Counted from the first letter of the stretch, positions 1 to 8,702 are shown. The stretch: DNA of 31,496 bases from Clostridiales bacterium UBA4362 (GCA_002393975.1 DGSM01000109.1:1-31496), one strand, 5' to 3'. Notes: a model not told the origin generated them from the letters alone. Translations and numbers: made by a program.

Positions 1-1268
1 GTATTATTGTTGTTATCAAATATAGTAATCCTTTGATTTAAATCACGGTCGGTAGTTTTAATTGCGATATACTTGCCATTTACACTTGATTCAACGGTTC
101 CAATATTTGCATTTAACGATATTCTATTGATTATGTTACAATCATAATCTACAATAACAACTTCATTATTGTTATTTGCATAAACTAAGCCAGAATCTCC
201 GAGAAATGCAACTTTTGATAAATCTGTACTATACGATTCATCACTAAAAACACTTTTTCGTTTAAATGTATCTAAATCCCATAAAACTATTTCATTAGAG
301 GAATCTCTTGATAAAAGATAATCACGATTTTTGTTAGTCATTAAATCAGTTACTGATCCAACTGTATCTAATTGCCTGATAGGATAAAATAAAGTATTTA
401 GGTTGTATAATCCTAAGCTATCTGTTAATTCATAAATACCTTGGGTAGTAATAGGCATTTTGATATTATTATATTTTGTTACCGATTGGTAGGCTTTCTC
501 TACTGCTCCTCTCCTATTATCTTTTAATAATGTTTCATGAGCTTCTTTCGCAAGATTTATTGCTTGATTGTATTTTAATTGTTTTGAAGACCTATATATA
601 TTAAAAAATAATGAGAAACTATATACCGCAAAAATTAAACTCACAATTGCTATTATTTTAAATCTATTTGCTTTACGTTTTAATTCTCTTTCTTCATGTC
701 TTCTTTTTATATCATCATAATCTAGATTATACATTGGAGCAATGATTCTAATTAGTTCAGATTTTAATTTGCTATATATTTCTTTCTTACTCTTCCCTCT
801 TACATCCATTGCAAGAGGTTCACAATGAACCTTTTTTGTTTTTTCTTTACCAGAACTTGTTTTTACCTTTTCTTCATAATATAACAATTCTTCAGGAAAA
901 GAATCTTTTGGTTCTCCTTCAACTAGAACGCAAAGAATATTTTGTCTTCCATGTAATTTAATAAAGTTCTCTATTTCTTTTTTACACCAAATAGATTCTT
1001 TTAGTCTTGGAGAACAAATAACAATTAAGAATTTAGATTGTTTTAATGCTTCTATTATTGGGTCTTCAAGATTTGAAGCTAATGGTAATTCATCTTGATC
1101 TCTAAATACTCGTCTTATATTATTATCAGTTATATTATATTTTTCTACAACTGATTTAGGCATCTTATAAGTTTCTATTAATTTATGTAAGTTTTCTGCA
1201 ACATATTTATCTAAATCACTATGCCTATAACTTATAAAAGCATTATACTTATAGGTTTCTTCCTTCAT
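1..1268 (-). CDS. TIR domain-transmembrane-WD-like repeat protein (3' end cut by window edge)
   Basis: The reading frame starts at ATG 1268 and stays open to base 1, so about 422 residues are visible and the C-terminus is missing. Residues about 8-140 form a TIR domain: it opens with FISYRHSD and has SIWCKKE at 92-98. In TIR NADases the Glu in the W-C-x-x-E motif is catalytic, so E98 is the candidate residue. One membrane helix follows at about 203-223, after a very basic stretch (KRRHEERELKRK). From about residue 245 the chain looks like a beta-propeller, with blade-like motifs such as EIVLWDLD. Bacterial TIR domains commonly cleave NAD+ in immunity or make NAD-derived signals. The propeller would be a plausible sensor or interaction module, which is inference. 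The start is only 9 bases after the stop of the RyR-domain gene, so the two are almost certainly co-transcribed. It could instead be a non-catalytic TIR scaffold. Confidence 0.85.
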   Translation of the reverse strand, partial: MKEETYKYNAFISYRHSDLDKYVAENLHKLIETYKMPKSVVEKYNITDNNIRRVFRDQDELPLASNLEDPIIEALKQSKFLIVICSPRLKESIWCKKEIENFIKLHGRQNILCVLVEGEPKDSFPEELLYYEEKVKTSSGKEKTKKVHCEPLAMDVRGKSKKEIYSKLKSELIRIIAPMYNLDYDDIKRRHEERELKRKANRFKIIAIVSLIFAVYSFSLFFNIYRSSKQLKYNQAINLAKEAHETLLKDNRRGAVEKAYQSVTKYNNIKMPITTQGIYELTDSLGLYNLNTLFYPIRQLDTVGSVTDLMTNKNRDYLLSRDSSNEIVLWDLDTFKRKSVFSDESYSTDLSKVAFLGDSGLVYANNNNEVVIVDYDCNIINRISLNANIGTVESSVNGKYIAIKTTDRDLNQRITIFDNNNN

Positions 1269-1277
1269 TACAAACTC

Positions 1278-3059
1278 CTAAAATTTAAATCCTTCGAATA
1301 TATGCTTTACAATTTTTCTATCTGATTCAACAAAATCTATATTCTTTCCTGTAATTCTATTTATCTCTTGAGATAGTGTATCTAACTGATTAAATGGAAC
1401 TAAGCAAGGATGCATTCTAGCTAAGTAATTAATATATGTATTTGATGTTTTATAATACTTAGTAACATCTTCTAAAGAAGCTTTAATATAGCCAATACTT
1501 CTAGTGTATGCCATCCATCTGTCATGCTCATTTTCAGTTAATAGTTGTTCTATTTCTTTAGTATATAATTTCTTCATGAGTTCTTGATTATCACTCATAT
1601 TATCACTAAATTTTTCTTTTAATATTGAATACATTTTATATTTAATATGTAATGCAGAAGCTCTTGATGAACGTTTATTATATTCCATTAAATTATAATT
1701 TCTTAAGTCATGATCTGTTGGATCATAAGCCAGATTAACTTGAATAGCTAATTTTTCTAATGAAGAATCTAATATAGTATTATTATGATAAAGGTCATAC
1801 ATACTTCCAAAAGCATTTAGATTATAGCTATTCCCTTTTTCGTTTACTAATTTTAATAATTGTTCTTCTTTATATTCGTTTGAAATCCAAAGATTTATTA
1901 TTGGTTCTCTATCAAAAGTTCTAATGAAGTAGCGTCTTAGTAGTAATGCTGTATTTAAATTCTTTTCATCATTATCCATTGATACTAAAATATAATTAAT
2001 ATTATTATAATTCTTAATATTATTAAGTGTTTTCTCAGATTTAATATCTGCATTTAAAAAAGTAATATTATAATTATTCAATAATTCTGGATATTCGTAT
2101 TCTATGTTTTCCTTTATTTTGTCAGCTATTAAGTCTACTACTAAAATCTCTAATTTATATCCTGGTAATTGACCACACCAAACAATATCTCTTAAAAACT
2201 CTTTGCCTATATTTCCACAACCCACTATTAATAAAGAAATAGTATTATTGATTGAATTTAAAAATAATGGTTTAGTATCTAAAAGATTAAAGATAGCTCT
2301 TTCTTTTTCATTTATTATTTCTACATCTATTTTACCTTTATCAGTAGAATCCAATATTACTGGAGCTTCTTCGTTCTGATTTATAACATAGATTTTTATA
2401 TTATCTCTATTTTTAAATTGTTCTATTAATTCTAATGATTCATTTAAATTCAAATCTTCATTTTGAGAAATCATATAAAAAGTAATTTTGCTTTTTTTAT
2501 TGAATTTTAATTCTGTAACTTTTTTATTTAAGTTTATCGTTTTAAAATTATGACTCGTTTTGTCTTTAACATTAGCAAATATAATTCTTACATCTTTATA
2601 TTTAAGTAAATCATTAGCAATTAATAAAGACTTATCATTTTTTTCTGAAAATACACAAATTCTTTTATTTGAGCACAAAGAGATTCTTATACTAGATAAG
2701 ACTTTTTCTATAAAAGATAAAATAAATCCAACAGTAAGAAGAGGTAATATTATAAAAAGGATGTTTAGTAGGATAAAATATAGATAATCATTTATTGTCT
2801 CTAAAGTTATACTTGATAGAACATCTAAATTTTGTCCTAAGCCTATACATTTAGTTGCATAAATAAAAGATGCTAATGCTTTTATATAAACATTCTCATA
2901 TTCCAATAATGGGAATACTAATATTGCTACAGATATAATTCCTGTAGCAATGGCTGTGAATAAATTTAATTTAACATTGTTTTTCTTTCTTAGAAAAAAG
3001 AAAAACACGATAATTCCTAGTCCTATTACTATGAGACTAAGTAAGAATGAAGAGTTCAT
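1278..3059 (-). CDS. Membrane protein with Rossmann (TrkA-N-like) folds and C-terminal RyR domain
   Basis: 593 residues. The N-terminus has two hydrophobic helices (about 4-23 and 33-52) and a third at about 92-115. No TVGYG-type potassium filter is visible between them. Residues about 131-270 look like a degenerate nucleotide-binding fold. A clear Rossmann glycine motif, LLIVGCGNIGKEF, lies at about 276-288 with a following acidic strand end (VVDL). The C-terminus, about 505-575, matches the RyR domain: NEHDRW at 520-525, then HPCLVPF at 560-566. The RyR domain is named after ryanodine receptors and also occurs in bacteria, where ligand sensing in conflict systems has been proposed. A GGAG ribosome-binding site precedes ATG 3059. 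It sits between a cardiolipin synthase gene (15-base gap) and a TIR gene (9-base gap). I infer a membrane-bound nucleotide or NAD sensor or effector; channel activity is unproven. Confidence 0.8.
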   Translation of the reverse strand: MNSSFLLSLIVIGLGIIVFFFFLRKKNNVKLNLFTAIATGIISVAILVFPLLEYENVYIKALASFIYATKCIGLGQNLDVLSSITLETINDYLYFILLNILFIILPLLTVGFILSFIEKVLSSIRISLCSNKRICVFSEKNDKSLLIANDLLKYKDVRIIFANVKDKTSHNFKTINLNKKVTELKFNKKSKITFYMISQNEDLNLNESLELIEQFKNRDNIKIYVINQNEEAPVILDSTDKGKIDVEIINEKERAIFNLLDTKPLFLNSINNTISLLIVGCGNIGKEFLRDIVWCGQLPGYKLEILVVDLIADKIKENIEYEYPELLNNYNITFLNADIKSEKTLNNIKNYNNINYILVSMDNDEKNLNTALLLRRYFIRTFDREPIINLWISNEYKEEQLLKLVNEKGNSYNLNAFGSMYDLYHNNTILDSSLEKLAIQVNLAYDPTDHDLRNYNLMEYNKRSSRASALHIKYKMYSILKEKFSDNMSDNQELMKKLYTKEIEQLLTENEHDRWMAYTRSIGYIKASLEDVTKYYKTSNTYINYLARMHPCLVPFNQLDTLSQEINRITGKNIDFVESDRKIVKHIFEGFKF

Positions 3060-3074
3060 TAATTGTTCTCCTTT

Positions 3075-4571
3075 TTACATTAATGGTGCAACAAGCCTTA
3101 ATAGTGCTTGGAAAAAGCTTTTAATTAATTTAGGTCTTGCCTCTTCCTTGGTTATTTCTTTGCTTTTATCTAAAGTAGAAGTTAAATCTTCTTTTATATC
3201 TTTTATTACATCTACATCTTCCATGTAACAACCACATTCAAAATGCAAATATAAACTTCTATAATCCATGTTAATTGTTCCAACTGTTGCTATATGATCA
3301 TCTGAAACAAAAACTTTACTATGAACAAACCCAGGAGTATATCTATATATTTTTACACCACCTTGAACCAATGGTTCTACATAAGATTCTGATACCAAAT
3401 AAACTATTTTTTTATCTGGTATTCCTGGTATAACTATTCTTACATCTACACCTCTTTTTGCAGCTAAAATTAAAGAATTTATCATATCTGTATCAATTAT
3501 TAAATAAGGAGTAAATATATATACATATTTGTTTGCTTGGTTAATTATATTTAAATATATGTTTTCACCTACAGCATCACTATCTAATGGGGTTTCGCCA
3601 TAAGGAGCAACAAAGCCATTCTTTACATTATTTTTAATTTCTGCTTTAAACTTTGTATAGTCTTCATCTTCTTTTCTATATGAATTCCATATACTTAAAA
3701 ACATAACTGTATAGTTCCAAACAGCATCACCAGAAATTTTTATTGCATTGTCCTTCCAATGTCCATATTTACTATTTATATTAATATATTCATCTGCAAT
3801 ATTAATACCACCAGAGAAAGCAACTTTTCCATCAATAACTAGAATCTTTCTATGATCTCTGTTATTCATAATAACGCCTTTAAAGGCTCTTAATCTATTG
3901 AAAGCTATACATTTAATTCCTATCTTTTCTAAAGTCTTAGGATAATCTTTTGGAAGTGAAGCCATACATCCTAAATCATCATAAATGACTCTCACATCCA
4001 CTCCCTCATCAGCTTTTTGCTTTAATATTTTTAAAATTGAGTCCCACATCTTTCCGTGACTTACAATAAAATACTCAAAGAATATAAATTTCTTAGCCTT
4101 TTTCAACTCTTTAAGCATTTCTTTAAAAGCAATTTCTCCTAAAGGATAGTAATCAACTTTATTATTAATCGTAGCAGGATATTTAGAGCATTCTGAAATA
4201 TACTTAAGTCTACCATTATTAGCAAATAACTCTTTTATCTTTTCATCTTGTTTTAAATAAAACTTATTTTCACTCTCATGAGCTCTAATTCTTTTTAATG
4301 TTTTGCTTCTAAATTTGTTTCTTCCCAATGTAATATATAATAAAGTTCCAATCAATGGAAATAAAAGTAAAATTACTATCCAAGGTAAAGTAAATGAATA
4401 GTTTTTACTATTTTTTATCAAATATAAAATCAGAAAAATTCCAATAATATTATATACAACATGAATTACTACTAATTTATTTATTAAGAATAGATATATA
4501 AGAACAGTTAATAATACTTGTAATAATATACCTATTGCAATAATTATTCCTCTTCCAAGAGCTCTTTTCAT
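3075..4571 (-). CDS. cls: Cardiolipin synthase (phospholipase D family)
   Basis: 498 residues, the usual length for bacterial cardiolipin synthases. Membrane helices at about 10-30, 34-52 and 61-80 form the PLDc_N anchor region. Two catalytic HKD motifs are intact: H240-K242-D247 (HRKILVID) and H417-K419-D424 (HSKVFVSD). The enzyme condenses two phosphatidylglycerol molecules, or a related donor, into cardiolipin at the cytoplasmic membrane. It starts 4 bases after the DUF3592-like gene ends and lies 15 bases before the RyR-domain gene, so it is the second gene of a tight operon that also encodes the RyR and TIR proteins. That placement suggests a membrane-related role shared with its neighbours, or simple operon accretion. 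The family assignment is firm; whether this is the main housekeeping cardiolipin synthase cannot be told from the window. Confidence 0.92.
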   Translation of the reverse strand: MKRALGRGIIIAIGILLQVLLTVLIYLFLINKLVVIHVVYNIIGIFLILYLIKNSKNYSFTLPWIVILLLFPLIGTLLYITLGRNKFRSKTLKRIRAHESENKFYLKQDEKIKELFANNGRLKYISECSKYPATINNKVDYYPLGEIAFKEMLKELKKAKKFIFFEYFIVSHGKMWDSILKILKQKADEGVDVRVIYDDLGCMASLPKDYPKTLEKIGIKCIAFNRLRAFKGVIMNNRDHRKILVIDGKVAFSGGINIADEYININSKYGHWKDNAIKISGDAVWNYTVMFLSIWNSYRKEDEDYTKFKAEIKNNVKNGFVAPYGETPLDSDAVGENIYLNIINQANKYVYIFTPYLIIDTDMINSLILAAKRGVDVRIVIPGIPDKKIVYLVSESYVEPLVQGGVKIYRYTPGFVHSKVFVSDDHIATVGTINMDYRSLYLHFECGCYMEDVDVIKDIKEDLTSTLDKSKEITKEEARPKLIKSFFQALLRLVAPLM

Positions 4572-4575
4572 AAAC

Positions 4576-5391
4576 TTAATCCCTTTGTTTTCTCAATTTA
4601 ATTGATTTAATAATAGCCACTAAAAATAGAATAATCCAAATTAATATAAAGACTAAATGGAAAGTAGCATATCTTTTATAAAGGTGACACTTTTGCGGAT
4701 TCTTTTTATTATAATAAACTTTAATTTTGTTTGCTTTATTTGTTGAATCAATAACTCCTATTCCAGCTAAAAATGTATGTTCTTCATTAGTGTATTCAGT
4801 TCCATTAACATTATAAGTGTATTCAATATCAATATTGGTCGTGAAAAAGTCTGAGAAAGAAAGAGCTGTTTGCTGTTCTACAACAATAGCATCTGTAATT
4901 TCAGCTGTTTTAAGTATATGAGTTGCAATAAATGGTTTGAAAGCATCAACAGCAAGAATAATTGCAATTAACTCAAAAATTATCATGAAATATACACCAT
5001 ATTTTCTAAAAAACTTATTTAGTTTTTTAGATCTTTGAGTAATTTCATCCTTTTTCTTTTGATTTCTATTTTTGAAACTATCTTCTATTTCATTATAAAT
5101 TTCTTTTGTCATTGAGATATCTTGGAGATTTTCTACAAAATATCTAATATTTTCAGGCTTTTGAAAGTATGGAATTAATACATGAATTTCTGGATTAATC
5201 TTTGCATATTCTTTAAAATAAATCATTAAATCATCATCTTTTTCAATTATTTGAGTTAACTTATCATAAAGTATATCAACATCATTTACATCATTAGAAA
5301 TAATTTTTAATTCTTGACAATACAAAAATAAACCATCTATATCATTTTCAATTAAATAATCAAATATCTTTTCTAATTCTTCTGTTTTCAT
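4576..5391 (-). CDS. DUF3592-like membrane protein
   Basis: 271 residues. The first 115 residues are predicted helical and charged, with no motif I recognise. A membrane helix follows at about 134-155. An extracytoplasmic beta-rich segment at about 160-235 has the look of DUF3592: a strand with Y-x-V-N-G-x-x-Y, then a K-V-Y-Y-N-K-K-N-P motif typical of that domain. A second helix lies at about 240-262. The two-helix, outside-domain topology fits DUF3592 proteins, whose function is unknown. The start at 5391 has AAGGAA 8 bases upstream. It is the first gene of the operon that continues through cls, the RyR gene and the TIR gene. Its product may be a membrane partner of these, but that is inference from order alone. 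Confidence 0.7.
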   Translation of the reverse strand: MKTEELEKIFDYLIENDIDGLFLYCQELKIISNDVNDVDILYDKLTQIIEKDDDLMIYFKEYAKINPEIHVLIPYFQKPENIRYFVENLQDISMTKEIYNEIEDSFKNRNQKKKDEITQRSKKLNKFFRKYGVYFMIIFELIAIILAVDAFKPFIATHILKTAEITDAIVVEQQTALSFSDFFTTNIDIEYTYNVNGTEYTNEEHTFLAGIGVIDSTNKANKIKVYYNKKNPQKCHLYKRYATFHLVFILIWIILFLVAIIKSIKLRKQRD

Positions 5392-5466
5392 ATACCAATT
5401 CCTTAATTTACATTTAAATTTTTTGTTTTAATTTAAAATTAATAATTTAATAATAGTAATCAATTA

Positions 5467-6216
5467 TTATTTTTTCTCATCACGCCAATTAGCTTTTTTT
5501 AATTCCTTTTTCTCATTAAATTCCATATGTAAGTTAGTCTCTTGATATACTCTTTTTTGAGCAGGAATAAATCCACGAGCTGGAGTTAAAGGATAAATCC
5601 AAGTATATGGACCAATACATGTTCCTGGTTGAGTTGTTGAATTTGCTCCCAATCTTGAGTTGTCTCCTAATATACATCCTAAGAATTCTCTATTTGAATC
5701 TATTTTTTCGCCATTATCTGCTTTATAGAATATATTTGCTTGATTAAATTGTCTATTAGCTACTATAACGCCAGAACCAATTCTAGCTTTAGAACCTATG
5801 ACAGAATCTCCAAGAAAAGCTAAACTTGAAATTTTAGAACCAGCTCTCATAACTGAGTTTTTTACTTCAGAATTAAATCCAACTACACAATTATCTCCCA
5901 TAATTGTTCCTGGACGTACATAAGCTTGATATCCAACTTCACAATTCTTTCCAATATAAACTGGACCTTCAATTCTACAACCATCTAGTAGTTTAACACC
6001 TTCATCAATGAAGTAATCTCCTACTATTGTTACATTATTTCCAATTTCTTTAGCTTTATTAACTTGAACATGATTTTCACTTATAGTTTTAGTAATGAAT
6101 TCTTGAGCATTATCAAATAAATCAATAATGTTTGTTGAATCCTTTACAATATTTTTTACAAAGAAATCTTCCTTATCCTCTAAATTTTCAAAATAGTAAT
6201 TAATATTAAAATCCAT
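5467..6216 (-). CDS. Left-handed beta-helix (hexapeptide repeat) nucleotidyltransferase/acyltransferase-like protein
   Basis: 249 residues. Residues about 60-205 are built of hexapeptide repeats of the [LIV]-G-x4 type (GNNVTIVG, IGKNCEVG, MGDNCVVG, IGSKARIG, LGDNSRLG), the hallmark of left-handed beta-helix enzymes. It resembles the C-terminal half of GlmU-type sugar nucleotidyltransferases. There is no N-terminal nucleotidyltransferase Rossmann domain, because the first 55 residues are too short. GGGAGG precedes ATG 6216. It is the last gene of a minus-strand operon after an EamA-type transporter (20-base gap) and a PLP lyase. Substrate is unknown: it could acylate a sugar or amino acid, or be a structural carbonic-anhydrase-like homologue. 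Fold confidence is high; function is low. Confidence 0.75.
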   Translation of the reverse strand: MDFNINYYFENLEDKEDFFVKNIVKDSTNIIDLFDNAQEFITKTISENHVQVNKAKEIGNNVTIVGDYFIDEGVKLLDGCRIEGPVYIGKNCEVGYQAYVRPGTIMGDNCVVGFNSEVKNSVMRAGSKISSLAFLGDSVIGSKARIGSGVIVANRQFNQANIFYKADNGEKIDSNREFLGCILGDNSRLGANSTTQPGTCIGPYTWIYPLTPARGFIPAQKRVYQETNLHMEFNEKKELKKANWRDEKK

Positions 6217-6236
6217 TTTTTACCTCCCTTTAGAAT

Positions 6237-7151
6237 TTATACTGCGGCGAATGCCAAGCATATAATTCCTGATATTACTGTAAATACTGAAATATATTGT
6301 TGTTTATCTAGTTTTTCTTTTAAGAAAATTCTAGCAAGTATAACTGAAACTATACAAACTGAAGAAACTATTGGTCCTGCGACAATTGTGTTTCCACTCA
6401 TAGCATACACATGCATAAATTGTCCAAAAGTTTCAAAGCATGCGGCTCCAATTTTCCAACCTTGTTTTTTAATGTTTATTGTTCCTTTATTTGCTTTAAT
6501 ATATAAGAATAATATCACTCCAAATATTAAAAATAGTAACTCATATGAAGTATTTGCAACTGTTTCAATAGTTTCCTCAGTTACATTTGATAGCATATTA
6601 TTATTTATATCAAGATAATAGCCATCAAGAGTTTCTCCTACAGCATTTAAAACAGAGTATACTACAGCCATCATAAAACCAATAAATATTTTCTTCTTAT
6701 TCTTATCATTATTATCTGCATTAGAACTTTTTCTTTTTTCTAATACTCCTAAATATATAACGCCAATAGCAATAAGAATAATACCAATTGTTTGTAAAGC
6801 ATTTATTTGTTGTTTTAAAAATATAAAACAAAGAATTGCCGTTAAAGATCCTGATGTATTTTCTACAGGTGAACCTATTGAATCCTCAATATACTTTATT
6901 CCATAGAAAACTAAAAACATTGAAATAATATAGCATAAAGATACTGGTGCATATTTTATAATATTAATAGGATCATATCCTAAATCTTTAGTAATAAGTA
7001 AAGTAAATATTGCATGAATGCCAAATACTAAGCCACAAAAAATACAAGTTTTTAAGTGGCTGTATTTTTCATTTGGATCTGCGCCTTTTTTATAAAAAAT
7101 ATCAGCAACACCCCAACCTATAGCTGTCATTATAGCGCATATAAACCACAT
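6237..7151 (-). CDS. EamA/DMT-superfamily transporter
   Basis: 304 residues, about ten hydrophobic helices in two halves, which is the EamA (drug/metabolite transporter) plan. The opening AIMTAIGWGVADIFYKKG is characteristic, as is the end of the second half, with a VSVILARIFLKEKL-type helix boundary and a terminal glycine-rich helix (VISGIICLAF). A charged loop of about 12 residues near position 140-152 separates the two halves. Members move small metabolites, amino acids or nucleotide sugars; the substrate here is not evident. It lies 16 bases after a PLP lyase of the YnbB type, so export of a product or import of a sulfur-containing substrate would make sense, but this is inference. AAAGGA lies 11 bases upstream of the start, a rather long spacing. 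Confidence 0.85.
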   Translation of the reverse strand: MWFICAIMTAIGWGVADIFYKKGADPNEKYSHLKTCIFCGLVFGIHAIFTLLITKDLGYDPINIIKYAPVSLCYIISMFLVFYGIKYIEDSIGSPVENTSGSLTAILCFIFLKQQINALQTIGIILIAIGVIYLGVLEKRKSSNADNNDKNKKKIFIGFMMAVVYSVLNAVGETLDGYYLDINNNMLSNVTEETIETVANTSYELLFLIFGVILFLYIKANKGTINIKKQGWKIGAACFETFGQFMHVYAMSGNTIVAGPIVSSVCIVSVILARIFLKEKLDKQQYISVFTVISGIICLAFAAV

Positions 7152-7167
7152 AAATAATTAATCCTTT

Positions 7168-8424
7168 CTAATCCTTTTGTAACATTTTATTTAAAGCAAT
7201 TTGAATTCCTAATTTTCCATATTCATAGGTTAATCCACCTTGCATGTAAGCTGTATATGGCTCTATTAATGGTCCATCACAACTTAGTTCAATTGTACTT
7301 CCTGGTGTAAAGCTTCCACCAGCCATTATTTCCTCATTAGGATAACCAGGAGTTTGTTCTGGAACTGGAACTACATAACTTTCAATAGGAGAACCTTCTT
7401 GAATTCCTTGACAGAATTTAATTAGGTTATCCTTAGTTTGTAGTTCAACTGTTTGAATTATATCAGTTCTAGGCTCATTATATTTTGGATATGTTTCAAA
7501 TCCAAATTTTTCTAAGATACAACTAGCATATATCATAGATTTTAAAGTTGAATTAACAGCCTTTGGTGCTAGGAATAAACCTTTATAGTATGTTAAAAGT
7601 ACATTAAAATTAGCTCCTGAGTCCTTTCCAACAGTTGGCACATTTAATTCTTCAGCTATTAAATGAATAAGATCTTTTTTTCCAACTACATAGCCACCAG
7701 ATGTTGCAACTCCAGCTCCTAAGTTCTTCATTAAAGAACTAATTGCTATATCGGCTCCAACTTCAGTTGGCTCCCTATCTTCAGTAAATTCTCCATAGCA
7801 ATTATCAACTAATACAATACAATTAGGATCTGCTTCTTTAACTATTTTAATTGCTTTTTCAATTCTATCAATGCAAATTGAACTACGATGAGAATATCCT
7901 CTAGAGCGTTGAATCTCAACCAATTTAACACTCTTTTTTGATATTCTATCTTTTATAGCATCATAATCAAATTCATCATTTACTAAAGGAATTTCTTCAT
8001 AATTAATTCCATGTGCAATTAATGAATTTTGGCTATCTCCTGTAATTCCAATTATTGATTTCAAAGTATCATATGGTTCACCAGATATACTAACCATAGT
8101 ATCACCATGTTTTAATAAACCAAATAAAGTTATTTTTAAAGCATGTGTACCACTCATTATCTGAGGTCTTACTATAGCATCTTCTGTTCCAAATATTTGT
8201 GAATATATTTTTTCTAATTTATCTCTTCCTGGATCTGAATAACCATATCCAGTAACTTCAATAAAATCATTTGTTCCAACATGATTATCTTGGAATGCTT
8301 TTAATACTTTTGATGATGCTCTTAAACAAGATTCATCTAATTTTTTAAATATTGGTTCTAGTTCTTTTTCAACTTCATCTGAAACCTTTAAAATATCTTC
8401 GTTTAAATTAAATATATTGTCCAT
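7168..8424 (-). CDS. Methionine gamma-lyase family (YnbB-type) PLP-dependent protein
   Basis: 418 residues from ATG 8424. I prefer this start to the upstream in-frame ATG at 8520 because AGGAGA lies 7 bases upstream, and the upstream extension runs through the neighbour's terminator. It has a fold-type I PLP core: a G-Y-G-Y-S-D-P-G-R motif near 59-67, SGTHAL at 91-96, the PLP-contacting Asp in LVDNCYGEF (D207), and SLMKN carrying the candidate Schiff-base Lys, K233. This pattern is that of the methionine gamma-lyase/aluminium-resistance family (B. subtilis YnbB). The family is annotated as a C-S lyase, but the substrate of most members is unproven. First gene of a three-gene operon with an EamA transporter and a beta-helix protein. 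Confidence 0.88.
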   Translation of the reverse strand: MDNIFNLNEDILKVSDEVEKELEPIFKKLDESCLRASSKVLKAFQDNHVGTNDFIEVTGYGYSDPGRDKLEKIYSQIFGTEDAIVRPQIMSGTHALKITLFGLLKHGDTMVSISGEPYDTLKSIIGITGDSQNSLIAHGINYEEIPLVNDEFDYDAIKDRISKKSVKLVEIQRSRGYSHRSSICIDRIEKAIKIVKEADPNCIVLVDNCYGEFTEDREPTEVGADIAISSLMKNLGAGVATSGGYVVGKKDLIHLIAEELNVPTVGKDSGANFNVLLTYYKGLFLAPKAVNSTLKSMIYASCILEKFGFETYPKYNEPRTDIIQTVELQTKDNLIKFCQGIQEGSPIESYVVPVPEQTPGYPNEEIMAGGSFTPGSTIELSCDGPLIEPYTAYMQGGLTYEYGKLGIQIALNKMLQKD

Positions 8425-8447
8425 TTTATCTCTCCTAAATTTTCTAT

Positions 8448-8456
8448 ATTTTATCA
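8448..8456 (-). promoter_or_regulatory. Extended -10 promoter element for the YnbB-type gene
   Basis: Reading the minus strand, TGATAAAAT (TG-n-TAAAAT) lies 23 bases upstream of ATG 8424. The -35 position falls in the T-tract of the upstream terminator and matches poorly, so an extended -10 promoter is the best reading. Promoter and terminator would be packed into about 60 bases. Confidence 0.45.
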
Positions 8457-8469
8457 TATTAAATAGAAT

Positions 8470-8504
8470 AAAAAAAGAGCGCCGACAGATAAATCTGTCA
8501 GCGC
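8470..8504 (-). terminator. Rho-independent terminator of the 51-residue basic protein gene
   Basis: An 11-bp GC-rich stem (GCGCTGACAGA with TCTGTCGGCGC, one G-T wobble) closes a 4-base loop and is followed on the minus strand by seven T. It lies 42 bases after the stop at 8547. Its GC content is well above that of most other terminators in the window. Confidence 0.9.
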
Positions 8505-8546
8505 CCGTACATGCAGTCAATATAGTTTCAATGAACGATGGTGTTG

Positions 8547-8702
8547 TTAGTTGTAGATATGGGTTCCAAGCCTCCTGGCGAATTCCTCCAGGATGCGTTG
8601 GTCTCGAGTTTTCTCTTCCCTCTCTTTCTTTAACCTCTCCTTCTTCTGATTCTTCTTTGACCGGTGTACCTTCTTCTGCTTCATCTTCTTGAAGTTCTGC
8701 AT
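8547..8702 (-). CDS. Small very basic protein, 51 residues, unknown function
   Basis: The start at 8702 is chosen for GGAGG 5-6 bases upstream, one of the best ribosome-binding sites in the window; an in-frame ATG at 8759 lacks this. The product is dominated by Lys and Arg (KMKQKKVHRSKKNQKKERLKK), then a charged helix ending EEFARRLGTHIYN. There is no Cys, membrane helix or signal peptide. I do not recognise it; a nucleic-acid- or ribosome-associated protein is possible. By direct count the CDS has 70 G/C in 156 bases (45%), far above its neighbours. With its private terminator it looks like a recently acquired unit. Confidence 0.7.
   Translation of the reverse strand: MQNFKKMKQKKVHRSKKNQKKERLKKEREEKTRDQRILEEFARRLGTHIYN

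Noticed and set aside
1278..3059. RyR-domain protein as a potassium channel
   Set aside because: The membrane region lacks a TVGYG-type selectivity filter, so only a TrkA-like Rossmann fold can be claimed.
8425..8520. Upstream extension of the YnbB-type gene to ATG 8520
   Set aside because: It crosses a strong terminator and has no ribosome-binding site; ATG 8424 has AGGAGA.
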